Shown here piece after piece: positions 10,044 through 22,989 of a DNA stretch of 64,000 bases (position 1 is its first letter; the number at the start of each line of letters is the position of its first letter). The notes beneath the pieces are model-generated. The model was given only the letters and a program-made list of their open reading frames with translations, was not told the DNA's origin and did not search any database. The position numbers and the translations under genes were made by a program. Source of the DNA: Apostichopus japonicus (Eukaryota > Echinodermata > Holothuroidea > Aspidochirotida > Stichopodidae); NCBI RefSeq assembly GCF_037975245.1, contig NC_092582.1:18626577-18690576 (forward strand). The letters run 5' to 3'.

Positions 10044-13000
10044 CTTTGTGAATGGAATGATTAAAGAAAAGTACAATATAAAGAACAGAATGATAAATAA
10101 CCGAGTCAAAAAGAAGTGTTCATGCATGACCAGGCAAAAGAAGTAGATATTTTTTTCAAAATGAGGAATAAACAAAAACAATGTGCATGGAGGTAAATAC
10201 ACGCCAAAACCATGCTAGAAAAATTGTCTCGAAAAACTGAGCAAATGAAACCAAAATAAAATAATAGATATATATATATAAATACTAAGAATCTAAGCCC
10301 TGGTAATAGGACATATTCAAAAGAAATAAAGAATAAATAAATGAATCAAAACAAAACTCATGCAATTTTGAGACTTCTTTCCTTTTTTTTACAATAAATA
10401 GGTTGTGTAAACTGCAGAATTTGGTACAGCATCTTCACTAAAAAAATGAAATAATATTAAGAGCTTTGACAAACTACAGAGAGATTAATATAAAACTAGG
10501 AGTGGGTTTGTGCTTGACTGACAGGCGAAAAGTACCACAAGGGGTTGAGAAGCACATGTTTATTCTATGAATGAAATAAGTTCAGATGCAAGAGTCATGT
10601 GAAACCGCAAAAACTTTAATAGTAAAATGCGAGACAAAAACGGTACATCAAAACCAATATTGACCCCGAAAGTGTCGATAAAAGTGAAGAACAAGTCTGA
10701 AAAACTGTTACAATATATAAGAAATCAATGTGTTGATCTGTTAATATAACACCACAGAGCAAATCTTAATGTAATGGGGTATAAAATGATGAAGTTACGA
10801 ATTAGGCTAGGCAGTCATTTTTGTATAGGTGAGGGCCCTCACCCTATGAAACCTGTCTTAAAACTGGCAAATCAATCACGAGGAAAGCAGACTCATGATT
10901 TACAAAACTCTGCTCAGTTATCTATTACTTGATGTAGCTGATTCAAATCATAGCCTAATATACTAGCTAATAAATAAATTGATACATGCTAGCTAAAACT
11001 AAGAACAATATTCAATAAATGCTAAAAAATAATTTTTTTCTCCTAAAAATTCATCTTGAGACTCAGCTGGATGGTTGATGGGGATGAGGCCAGTCCAGAA
11101 AAGACCTGCATTTTCTCTGTCATAGGTTATTGGTCTATGGAAGAGGAAGGAGGTGGTGTTAACACCACCCACCTCACATGCAACCATACCTGCCTACCAC
11201 CCACACCCTCCCTCCCTCCCTCCCTTGTCCATGAGTTAAGAGTAGGGTCGTTGTTAGGTCAAGCTCAAAGATCACTACCCCTTCTTTGTTCTTGCCAAGA
11301 CGGTGATGGTGGTATGGAAACGGTTACAAGGGGGAAAGAGGGGGAAAGAGGGGTTGGAGAGGAGGAATGGAAGGTTGGTGTGTCAGTTCACGTTTGGATC
11401 ATATCTCATAGGAAGACGAGAGGATAATTTATCCTCCCGTGTCCTGGAAGCTGCTTTTCACCTCAAAAACTCATAGGTGTCTGAGAACACCTAATTTTGG
11501 TTTGGTCTTTTTGACCTGTGAACACTGCCGATTGAACCGATGGACAAGCGAATGAAAAGGTACAAATTCTCTGCTCTGGACTGGGTATACCAAGGGCAAC
11601 GACTTGGATCCTAACCTGCATAAATGCAGCCATATAACAGCTGCATGTTGAGGGGTGTCGTAACTGTCTATCATAATTACCAGTCATGTACTACACATAA
11701 AAACCAATAGAGAAACATTTGTATTCCACAAATTGAGTGTAATGTGTTATTTTTCCATTTGACAAAAACCACAAAAATTTATGACAAATTTTCCTCCGAA
11801 ATTTGTTCCCAAAATTTGGTTAATAATAATTCCTAACTGCTTTAGAAGACAGTTAGTTTTACATTGCGTGCCATCAGTTGCCACAATTTTGCAACACACA
11901 TTATTGCAGCAATTCCTGGTAAATTTGATGAAAGTGTTACCACAGAACAAGAAGCAATTTTATAGATTGAAATGTTCAAACCAACAGTAAAACAACTTAA
12001 GGAAGTGAAATGTCAAATTTCCTGACGATTTAAAGGGAAAAGTAATATCTGTGTGGGAACTGTGGTTTGGAATGACTCTGGAATTTTGTCAGAGCTGAGG
12101 CTCGTTTTTTGCACCCTGTCAGCTCAAGTCCAAATTCAGCAATTTACATTTGCTGCCAATTATTGTCTTTGCAGTGAAATGAACTAAATGTACCGACTTT
12201 ACCCCAAATTTCCAAAAGAAGACAACAAACAAGATACTTTGAATAGCTGGTATGATTGATTTATCAGAAAACATTCATAGAAAGATCATTTACACTTTTG
12301 TTGGGGAAGGGGGGAGGGGGGGGATGATAGAAATAAGTAGGAGAGGAGAGGTAAGAGAAAGGGCAATGTTTCGGTAGGGTAGTGGGTGTTAGGTAAGGAA
12401 AGAAGGCACTTACTGGATTGGACATAACTTACTTTACAATGTTTGGGCATTGGATTTGCAAAGAAAGTAAATTCAAGATTAAAGTAGATGTACCTTGATT
12501 TATTGCAAGGTTTGGCTATTAAGCCTATCTATAACTTGGGCAAATTTGAAAGGAATTTTTTTTTTCTGGTTTTCCCTCCTGACAACCACTTACTCTCTGG
12601 TTATCTTTACCATTAAACAAAAAAAAAATTGCTCAGCTACAACATATAATCAATAAAAATCGAGGTGGCATGTTCCATTAAACTGACATCACAATTACAT
12701 CCAAGATCTTCAACTTCTCTGAAAAACCTACAGTTTTTGGGTGAAATATTACCATGTAGATTAAAGATGAAATTTCATGACCTGTTCTGTGCCAAATTGT
12801 GCCCATTATCAGTAAATGTGTTCAAATACATATATATATAGTTTTTTATTAAAGCTTCATTTTTTTTTTTAAACTAATGATCAATACAAGTGTCATTGAC
12901 ACATTTTGTCGCCAGAAAGTTGACAGGTTCATTTCACAGGTTCATGGAATTTTAAAGTTGTGGTTTAGAACATGTTAGGACAACAACCTTGTTCGCTTTA

Positions 13001-14016
13001 AACTGAACAAATTCATTTTATATCTCTCTTCCTAAAGTAAGACATTCTAAACTTCTGCTTGTATATATACATTTCAGCAAAGATAGACTATTGTAAAACC
13101 ATTATTATCAGTGAAAAGGTTGTATTCGCCACATTTTTTTTTGGTAGTGGGGGAGGGGGGGGGAGAGGGTGATGACCCTATCATGCTCCAGTCACTTATC
13201 AATTTAAGTGGCTAGACTAAGCAGTCTAGCACACATACCATTATGTCAGCCCATCAGAGAAGGGGTAAAGAAAAATGATTTCCCCCCCCCCCCTGGTTTT
13301 TCAAGTTACATATTTACAAATGCACTAGATACTTTTCAAGGACATTATGGTGATGGATGCTATCCATTGGTACCTTGTTGTTTACATGAAGTTTAAAGGT
13401 TCTGGTATTTATGGGGGGAGGGGGCGGGGGGGGGCTGGGGGAATGAACTAATGGTAATAATTATGTCCAACCAATGGAGCAGCCAATATTGTCATTGATT
13501 ATGACTCCTTAATTGATAATCATGCCTTAAAGGAGCATTCAACGCATTTAGACTATTTGAAAGGGAAATATTTTGAAAATCAGAAAAGCTGTCAAATTTG
13601 ATTCGAACTCACTTTTTTTTTAAATACCTATTTATGTATTTATTTATTAATTAATTAATTATTATTCTTATTGTTTTTTGGGGGGGGGCAGGGAAACTAT
13701 GAAATATTATCAATAAAACTGCTTTAATGCTTTAAAGTCATCAGAGGGTTATAGGATTTTCCATAGGTATGAAGAACTGGGTTATGATGCGGAATAGGAC
13801 TTTTATTTTCAGAGGGGAAGGAGGGTGAGGGTGGGGACCCAGAGGTTGAAGCATGGACGGCCTCTTTTCTTTAAGAAGTTGTTATTGTTATTGCAATACC
13901 TAAAGTTTCACCTGATTATGCCCTGATAGATATGCCCATGCTTTGATATGTCTATAGTGTTAACTAATATTTAGCAGATTGAGAGTGATGTAGTTGCTAT
14001 AAATAAATGTATAGCT

Positions 14017-15005
14017 CTAATGTAAAGTGAAATATAGCTGACATGAAGTGATATGTAGGTCAAAAACTATGCAGCTGATGTACAGTGACATGTAGCTGAT
14101 GTAACGTGATATGAAGTTGCTATAAATAAATATGTAGCTGATATAAAGTGACATGTAGCTGATGTACAGTGATATGTAGCTTCTATAAATAAATATGTAG
14201 CTGATGTAAAGTGACATGTAGCTGATGTACAGTGATATGTAGCTTCTATAAATAAATATGTAGCTGATATAAAGTGACATGTAGCTGATGTACAGTGATA
14301 TGTAGCTTCTATAAATAAATATGTAGCTGATGTAAAGTGACATGTAGCTGATGTACAGTGATATGTAGCTTCTATAAATAAATATGTAGCTGATATAAAG
14401 TGACATGTAGCTGATGTACAGTGATATGTAGCTTCTATAAATAAATATGTAGCTGATGTAAAGTGACATGTAGCTGATGTACAGTGATATGTAGCTTCTA
14501 TAAATAAATATGTAGCTGATGTAAAGTGACATGTAGCTGATGTACAGTGATATGTAGCTTCTATAAATAAATATGTAGCTGATGTAAAGTGACATGTAGC
14601 TGATGTAAGTAAATGTATGGTTGCAGTTAACTGATATGTAAGGAATGTAAAGTGCTATGTAGCTGATGTAAGGTGACATGTAGCTGATGTAAAGTGATAT
14701 GTAGCTAATTTAAAGTGAAATGTAGCTGATGTATTAGCCTAATGTAGCTGATGAAAAGTGATATGTAGCTGATGTAAAGTGATATGTAGCTGCTACAAAT
14801 AAATATGTAGCAGATGCAAACTAATATATAGTTGATGCACAGTACTATATACAGCTGATGCACAGTGATATGAAGCTCTGATGTAAAGTGAAATATGGCT
14901 GACATGAGGTGATATGTAAAGACTTGTAGTTGACATAAACTGACATTTAGCAGATGTAAGCTAATATGCAGCTGATGTCAATATATATTAAGCTGATGTC
15001 AACTA
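14017..15005 (+). repeat. 63-bp minisatellite built from 21-bp sub-units
   Basis: The regular core at about 14100-14610 has roughly eight copies of a 63-bp unit: atgtagcttctataaataaat, atgtagctgatgtaaagtgac and atgtagctgatgtacagtgat, each about 21 bp. Flanking parts to 14017 and about 15005 are degenerate 20-21-bp relatives based on atgtagctgatgtaaagtg. The period is a multiple of 3, so the minus strand stays open for 220 codons (SYISLYI-like heptads); I treat that as an artefact. Confidence 0.95.
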
Positions 15006-16776
15006 CTAACATCAGTTAACATTATAAACATGAAAATGGACATATCTTTCAAAACATAATACTGGTGTGAATTTTGGCTTTTCACAAGATATTGGTAAAT
15101 ATTGTGTACAACTACCTAAAATGCAAGTTGTCAAATAGTGACTGTACCTTATCAATACAGCATACAGCAGATTGAACAAAGATTTATTGTATGAAAAACT
15201 ATTAAATCAGTACAATGAGATAACAGCCTGGTATGCATTTTAAGCTTTAAACATAAAATCCAAAGGGAAACAAGAATATAACAAACAATAACGTTTCCCA
15301 AAAAGATCCAAATCGTATCAAATTTTGTCTTCCATCCCATATTCCCCACCCCCCACCCCTCAAATTCAAGTAAACATTTTGATCAATTCCTCACTTTTTA
15401 TTTTTTTCCTTCAAAATTAAGGTAGGGAGTAAAGTATACTGGCAGATATTTTAAGCTATTAATTAAATAAGGTGAGTATTGGAGAGACCCAAACAAATGA
15501 AGATAAAAAAAAAAATAGCATGGTATGTTTCTATCAGGCAGTTTTGAAACTCTTAAAATAATTTTAAATATTATGTGTACACCATGATTAACAATGTTTA
15601 TATTGACTTGGGTGTACCGTACAAATATATATACACTGTGAGGTTTTGGAAATGACATGCATAAAGTATGAAGCCAATGGCAAAATATTTAGACAATATC
15701 ACATCGTATGTAAAAAATTACCATCAAATCACCAAAAAGTGGTCACCATGATGGCCCTGAAACCAATTAACTCAATTTATAGATATTATATATAAGATTC
15801 TCTATTATGCTACTAACAAGAAAAACCAAAATCTTCCCCCCCCCACCCCAAAAAAAATAAAACCAAGATTTTTTAATTTGGATTTTTTTCTTACACTTTC
15901 TGCAAACAATAATTTCACAATGAGAGAATGCCATGAAAATTTCATTTAATACTTTTGGTTTTTTTTATAATCGTGGAAATTTTGGAGTTAGCTGAAGTAC
16001 AGTTTCCTGATCTTCAACCTCAAATCATAATTTAAGTTTAATATGTGAATGGAGAGAAATATGGTAGCAACGTACATTACAGATATCACATCTGCTGACT
16101 CGTTCTCTTCGACTGTTCATCTCAAAGTCTTTGTCTTTTACAAGTTGTGTTATTACCCGGTTTAAAGAATGACTCCATAGGCGCAAAATTAATTTTGATA
16201 CATGCTTGTAGATGGTTAGAAAGCCACTGCTTTCATTCCAGGTTGTATTTCGATAACATTTTTTCCTTTTTTTTTTTTCTTTGGAGGACTGACCCTTTAA
16301 ACAGCCGAGGCTCATCATCCTTAATTAAAGGAGCAATCCAGAGATTTTGACATATTTTTGCAGATGAATATCTTGAAAATCTGAATTGAAACATTTACTG
16401 GACTTCTAAACTTCTGACTTAAGTCAGTCTGTAAACGAATCTGAGCATGCAATAACATATATGACTGACCTGAGGGAGAAAATAGTATCAAGATTCATGT
16501 TATTGAAAAAAATTGGATATGAATATAATCATTATCCTGAAAATATGATTGTGTACTTACTCTTCTGTCATTCTCTTGCTTTGTTCTGTCTTGTTTTTCT
16601 TCCTGTTAAGGGAAAAATAAAACATATATTGCTATTGGAAATGGAAAAGAAGAAAAAAAAATTGACCACTCAGTTCCAAAGCTGCTCAATTTGTCCATAA
16701 CATTTGAACGTGGTCAGAGAAAACGAAATTTGATTAAAAATTTGAGGCAGAGCTGAAGAGATACATATATACAAGA

Positions 16777-16803
16777 ATACATATATATATATATATATAT
16801 ATG
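16777..16803. repeat. (AT)n microsatellite
   Basis: Uninterrupted AT dinucleotide run next to a second short atatata stretch. Confidence 0.9.
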
Positions 16804-17618
16804 ATTTTATTTTGATTTTTGTTTTAATAATATTAATATTAGTAAAGCCCATGGTAAGGTGTAATATTCATACTTAAAATATCATTAATAGCACTGAACA
16901 AAATCATTGAGGGATATCATGTTTGTCATTAGTTTTGTTGCTATGCCAACTTCCTGGAGCTGTGATCTAATTTTTGATTGGTCTATTTCCATGCGCAGGA
17001 AACGAAAATGTGACCTGCGTCAAAGAACCTTGAGTGAAACAGGAGGGGCAACAAAGCTCAAGTGGTCACCCCACTGAAGCAGAAAATGTACTTTTACACT
17101 AATCAACATGATCTTAAAAAAGGTACTTTTATTAAATTGCCGTTCGTTGGACATGTTTTAATTATTAGAAACAATGGAAGTGAAAGGTTAACTTTGGGAT
17201 CTTACAAGAAACATGTTTTTCCCCTTTGTTCCCCCGATAGACGAAAAAAAGAGATGAAAATTTAAGGCCAAGGTAATCCCATCAATTAAGAGATATATTA
17301 GGAGTTTAGGATATCACAGAGGAAGGATAAAGAAAGTCTATTGACCCAGGCAGTCAGCAGTTTAAAAGGACCCTTTCACCAGAAGTAAAGGAGGAAACTT
17401 TTACATAACTACAAGCAATAGAAAGAAATGGGTTCATTCATTTAATTATTTCAGGAGGTTAACAATAATTATCTGAGAGAAGCTATGAGTCAGTCTATCA
17501 GGAAAGAGGAGAGGGTTTTGCCCATTGAAAAATGTGATAATGGATGTTAGAAAGAAGACAGAAATATGTCAGGATTAATTTTGATTCTTCTTTTAATATG
17601 TTTTTATAAACCTTCTTA

Positions 17619-18021
17619 AGGCCCGGTCACACTATACCGAATTTTTATCGGAATACTATCAAGTTCCCGGAGGAATCGAAACATCCTGTTTTTCGTTCGG
17701 GTCTTCTAGCCACAGTGATAAAGGACCTGATTTGCTATCTGTTGAGCCATTCCGATGTGGAATAGCCCTCTCCTAACTTTTGATATTGACTCCGTTTCCT
17801 TTTATCGGATAGCTATCCGATATCTCTTCCGATTTTTATCGTTTTTCGATGTGACGTCACTTCAGAATGTAGTCCGTTCCAGAACCCCTCAGATTTGGAG
17901 TAGGTATTCGAATATTCCACTGCATTCATTACATTCACTACCACAAACCTCACTCTTCGGCCTAAAATCGGAAATATCGGACCGTATTCCGATAAAATAT
18001 CGCTGTAGTGTGACCGGGCCT
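17619..18021. mobile_element. PIF/Harbinger-like MITE (403 bp)
   Basis: Perfect 16-bp terminal inverted repeats AGGCCCGGTCACACTA, flanked by TTA on both sides (17616-17618 and 18022-18024). The 3-bp TTA target duplication is typical of PIF/Harbinger transposons. No transposase ORF; the interior has sub-terminal inverted motifs (accgaatttttatcggaata near the left end, tattccgataaaata near the right). Non-autonomous element in a CaV2 intron. Confidence 0.85.
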
Positions 18022-20593
18022 TTATGCTGTCACTGCAACAGGATTAGATTGTATTTGTGAGGACCGGAGAATATCCTCTAACAGGTTTAACTTCATATCT
18101 TTGATAAAGTTTTCCTCTAACATTTGAGAGCAGAGTGCTGCCAGAGAACTACCAATATAAATATACTTAAAATACTAAACCCACACCCGTCCCCATCCCC
18201 CTCCGGTCCACACCTTTTTTCGAGTTCACAAACTTTTCGTATTGTAACCGAGCGTAAAGCTGACCACAGTCTGAAAACATTAAAAGAATGATGATAATTG
18301 TGAGAGACGCAACTTCCTGTTTTAAATTTTAAACTCACTTTCTATCTCAAAGTATAAAAATTACAGCAGATTACTATAATATTTCCCAAGCACCTCCTTG
18401 TGTTTCATTTACTCAGTTGAGCATGGTCAAGATTTAATCAAATTTAATGCTAAAATTGTAACTTTCTGAGGTTGCAAATATTTTTATAACTGACAGCAGG
18501 CACTTGTCGCTTGTTTCTATACCGGCACTAGATTCCTTTAAAACTTTTTAAAAACAGGATCAGTTTTTTTTTTTTTTTTTTTTTCAAACTACCTGAGTTG
18601 ACCTGTTGACCCTTCTCCTATTACAAACCCAGTGGCCAATTCTTATATACAGGGTATCACATTATTGCATCTAAATTAGAATTAAAAGGTCCAGTCACTT
18701 ATAGTCTAACTTTCTAACATCTCTCCTACCACCAGTTAGCCTCCAAAGTGAATGAAAGGGACTATTAGTGTAAAACAAAGAGAGGCAATAAATTGATGGT
18801 ACTAAAATTCCTTAACAGATAGCAACCCTGTTCAACCCTGGATCACTGTAACAACATCACAAACTCAAGGCTCTCTCTCTCTCAAAGTGGTAAAATACTG
18901 AACTGTTTTTATTTTCCCTCAAAATCATTAGAGAAATACCCATATATAAAGAGCATTGTGACCATTTTGGTATATCTAACAGTTTATCGTATCCCTTTAA
19001 ATTGTCTTATCGTATCCCTTTAAAATTGTCTGCAAATCTGACCCTCCTTTCCACCTCAATGTAAAAAATGTATGTAAGTTTCAACCAACAGGTAAGAAAA
19101 AAAAAAGTTTATGAAATGTTATGACACTTTGGAATTATACAGCCTGACCTATATTAATAAACTCTATGAAGGAACTTATTGACTATTCAATATGACTGAC
19201 ACATCTAGGTAACAATCTATACAAACTATCACTCCCAGAAACTAACTGGATCAAAACTGACCTAATTGTTTTAAAGAGCTACTTCTTGTTCAGTGATGCA
19301 AGTCTATCTATTTATTTATGTTTTTTTTTTGTCATTATCCCTGGAATTGAACTGGACGATGTCATCCTGTGACATGAAGCTCCCAAACTCACACTGAGAT
19401 TTTCTTTAAATATTTCTTTCTTTTACATATTTTTTTATATTTCTTTCTTTTATATTTCCCTTCCCCTCCCCTTCCCACCCTCCCCTACCCAATAAACAGG
19501 GAAATGAAGCACTCTACAACACTTGACACCACCCCCCCCTCCCCTAAACCTGGAAGAAAAATCTGGTTACACAGCTGTAACAAAAGGAGTCTAGGAAAAA
19601 TGATATATACTAAAAGAAAAGGAGTTGACCTTCTTGTTGACTTTGTTTCTTTTGACTACCAAACAAGAACCTAGGCTAGCAAATGTATTTAATTAAACCT
19701 CTCCAAATCACTTGATATTGTCTTCTATTAGGAGCCAATCATCACAGGCTTACACTTGTTGATGCCTTTTTTCTTTTGGGAATGTAGAAACAAAACAAAA
19801 TGTATACATTTCCAGCAGTAACCATATCTTTGTTTGGTGTTAACTGTTAAGTATATAAAAGTGCACTGCTCAGTGTAGTAGGTAATATGCCACCACCAGA
19901 TATAGGATGTGGCTTTAATTCCTAGAAAAGATGCCAACACAGAAGCCAGGAAAAAAAAAGGAAAAAAAATAGGAAAGAAAGCAAGGATGGAAATTCTATT
20001 AAAATGACCAAAATAATCACAGCAATATATTCATTCAGTGCACAGTCAAAGAGATCATCAAGCAATAGAGACCTGTTGCATTTGCTTTCGCTAGAGTGAA
20101 CTCTAACCGAGTGACCAGAGAAGAATGAACTCAGCAGGGAAGGTTCTACTTTTAGTTCTCCATCATGGTAGGTATGAATCCTTTTATCTTGATTGCTTTA
20201 AACCTCCTTCACCACTCAGTAGGCATTTTCCTCAAAGTGCAGAGGGGGGTGAGGGGGCAAAGTTGAGGGAAGGTTCATGGGGAATAGGTTAATATGCCCC
20301 TATCTAAATTCAACGATTAACACTTTCATTTATATTGACTTTGTAATTCATATAGGTAAATTTGGGCTGTGCCCCCCTGTCCCACCCACCCTTCCTTCTG
20401 TTCCAGGCAAGGAAAGGAAGGTGGAGGGGGGGGGGGGGGTGGTGGGGTGGGGGACCAATGTTCTGAGCCAACCTATCCTATTAGGTCACTTTCTGTAGTT
20501 CATTATGGAAGTCAAATGCAACAGATGATTTTGTTAGTGTTTTAGTTTGATATGTGTGTAATAGCATGCACTCGTGTGTCGGATGAATGATAC

Positions 20594-20722
20594 CTCGACC
20601 ACGTCAAACTCTTCCTCCTCCTCCTCATGAAGATAAAAAGCTGCGGGTCCCAGGATGCCCAGGTCGCTGGACTCCTCCTCGTCGGTGGTAAACTCATCCT
20701 CCATGCTGATGATGAGTTTGGT
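20594..20722 (-). CDS. CaV2 exon: short acidic tail segment
   Basis: 129 bp, 43 codons (residues 455-497), phase 0 at both ends, so it may be constitutive or a cassette. It begins TKLIISMEDEFTTDEEESSD, continues LGILGPAAFYLH and ends EEEEEEFDVVE. The acceptor is GGCCTCTACCAG and the donor is GAG|GTATCA. The GC content is well above that of the flanking intron. Acidic clusters frame a hydrophobic centre (LGILGPAAFYL), which could be a short binding helix. No known motif recognised. Confidence 0.85.
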
Positions 20723-21051
20723 CTGGTAGAGGCCAAACACACAAATGATATATACAACAACAACAAAAACAACAACAATGAGATGACATGCAATCAATCA
20801 ATCAGAGCACATAGTATATAGTAACATTTTTAAAATAACATCAAAAGTAAACAACAATAGTAAACAACAATAAAAATATTCAACAACAGCTGACTTGAAC
20901 TAAGGGCAATGAGAGGGGGGGGGGGGGAAGGATTAAACAAATTATGAAATTAAAGAAAACTGCCAATGTTCTGTTTTTTGTTTGGTAGATTCCAGGGGAA
21001 GATATTTGATAGTTTCCAGAGAGGCTAACATGTAGTTTAATTTTCAATATT

Positions 21052-21140
21052 GGGACAGAGGATGGGCTGTGAGATGGAACAGGGGATGGGCTGTGAGATG
21101 GGACAGGGGATGGGCTGTGAGATGGGACAGGGGATGGGCT
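21052..21140 (+). repeat. 24-bp tandem repeat, about 3.7 copies
   Basis: Unit gggacaggggatgggctgtgagat (24 bp), repeated with two or three substitutions. Confidence 0.9.
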
Positions 21141-21595
21141 TGGTGGTACTGAATGATACACAACAAGAAATTCTGCTTGATGCTACAAAAAAACATGTTT
21201 TAATTTCTCAGCTTAAACAGACTTGATAGCTAAAAGAACTACTTCTCCAACATATTGCTGTATCTGCATACATGTGCTAATAAACAAAGTGGTGTGAATA
21301 GCACTACCCTACATGATAACAACAACGTTTATAAGATACATACTGACAATTCTGAGTGAGTGCTTTGACCTGAAGGGCAAATAACACAGTTCAGCCAACG
21401 ACTCTTTTCAGGTTACAGGCTAATGACCTAGTGTTCTTCTGCCCCAGGACTGACAGCAGAATTTAAGTCAGCCACCTGTAAATCTAATTAATGCTTCACC
21501 ACAGATTGTACTTAATGACCGGCGTATGATACAACAGCTATGTTATTACACAATTACATTGAGGATCCACATAGTCAAGTTTACTATCTCAAATA

Positions 21596-21682
21596 CAAAG
21601 CAGAGGTTTTAGGACAGTTTGGTAATTACTGTTTGACAAAACCAAACTAAATCAGTGACCTGACATCGATTTATCGTGAATG
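21596..21682 (+). repeat. Left copy of a duplicated ~90-bp segment
   Basis: Begins caaagcagaggtttt and includes tttgacaaaaccaaactaaatca and cctgacatcgatttatcgtgaatg. It is nearly identical to 22489-22574, about 893 bp away in the same orientation. Confidence 0.9.
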
Positions 21683-21968
21683 GTATAATATCGACGTCCA
21701 AGGAAATTATGGGTTTACAGTCCTTTTTTTTATATTTTTTTTTTATGGAGGGTCATTTTTGCATATCACACGAGAGGACTCCACTTGCATGTTTGTACAT
21801 TTATCTGTACCTTGATTATTCTCATCGTGGCACCATTATCCGAAACCTGGATTATCCCGATCAGAAATCCAAGCACTTATCTTGCTTATGGAATAAGCTT
21901 TGTTTATTAACTGCGCCGCCCAGCTGGCCTGCTTCTTCCCAACAGGGGAGTTACTTTCAACTCCATTA

Positions 21969-22488
21969 AACAAATACAATATATTTTGGAATACCAAATA
22001 CAACATATTTTGTAATCCCAAATACAATATATTTTGTAACCCCAAGTACTATATATTTTGAAATCCCAAATACAATATATTTTGTAACCCCAAGTACTAT
22101 ATATTTTGCAATCCCAAATACAATATATTTTGTAACCCCAAGTACAATATATTTTGCAATCCCAAAGACAATATATACTTTTGTAATCGCAAAAACAATC
22201 TATCTATTTTGTAATCCCAAATACAATATATTTTGTAATCCCAAATACAATATATTTTGCAACCCCAAATACAATCTATTTTGTAATCGCAAATACAATC
22301 TATTTTGCAATCCCAAATACAATCTATTTTGCAATCCCAAATACAATCTTTTTTGCAATCCCAAATACAATCTATTTTGCAATCCCAAATACAATCTATT
22401 TTGTAATCCCTAATACAATATATTTTGCAATCCCAAATACGATCTATTATGTTATCCCAAATACAATATATTTCGTAATCCCAAATAC
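21969..22488 (+). repeat. 24-bp minisatellite
   Basis: About 20 units of aatcccaaatacaatNtattttg(c/t), 24 bp, with variants aaccccaagtacta. It ends exactly where the right copy of the duplicated 90-bp segment begins. Minus-strand frames through it read (LYLGLQNR)n, an artefact of the 3n period. Confidence 0.95.
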
Positions 22489-22574
22489 AAAGCAGAGGTT
22501 TTTGGACAGTTTGGTATTACCGTTTGACAAAACCAAACTACATCAATGGCCTGACATCGATTTATCATGAATGA
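22489..22574 (+). repeat. Right copy of the duplicated ~90-bp segment
   Basis: Same sequence as 21596-21682 with a few substitutions and small indels (taattactgt versus tattaccgt). The pair flanks the 24-bp array. Confidence 0.9.
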
Positions 22575-22942
22575 TACAAATTTATGCATCTGAACGGATA
22601 TTTAATGTGCAGATATCCTCATCATCATACACAGAAGAAAGATTGCAGAAAACATTAGAGTAAAAAAGATGTAACCAGTGTCCTATTCACTTTTATTCTA
22701 GGGAAGGAAATATCTACTGGGTCTCCTCCTTGGGCTTCCCTGTTTTCTGCTAACAGTAATATTTAGACATATTTTGAGTCATGCAAGAAATATTCAATTT
22801 TCAAATTTAAATGTCATATATTTTTGATATGAAATGTTCATTTCACACCCTTCTTCATTGTATTTCCCATGAGTTTTGGTAGCCTGCTGGGTAATCAATG
22901 AATATATTTTGATACCCCCCCCAATGGGAGACATAATGGGGG

Positions 22943-22989
22943 TGAGGGGAGGGGAGGGGAGGGGAGGGGAGGGGAGGGGAGGGGAGGGG
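22943..22989 (+). repeat. (GGGGA)n microsatellite
   Basis: Nine or so perfect ggggA pentamers on the plus strand, TCCCC on the transcript strand. Confidence 0.95.

Larger units (their letters stand above)
10044..20593 (-). other. CaV2 intron, 10.5 kb
   Basis: Contains the 63-bp minisatellite (14.0-15.0 kb), the MITE at 17619-18021, an (AT)n tract at about 16777-16803, and several G runs of 7 to 14. The ORFs in it have no coding composition or matching splice phases. Apart from the repeats listed separately I see nothing functional. Confidence 0.8.

Noticed and set aside
14017-14679. 220-codon minus-strand ORF of SYISLYI-like repeats
   Set aside because: Product of the 63-bp minisatellite; ORF follows from the 3n period only.
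18117-18338. Possible exon reading CGQLYARLQYEKFVNSKK between TTTTCAG and GTGTGG
   Set aside because: Looks protein-like, but its frame needs phase 1 at the acceptor, while the neighbouring exons require phase 0 on both sides; the phase-0 frame has a stop.
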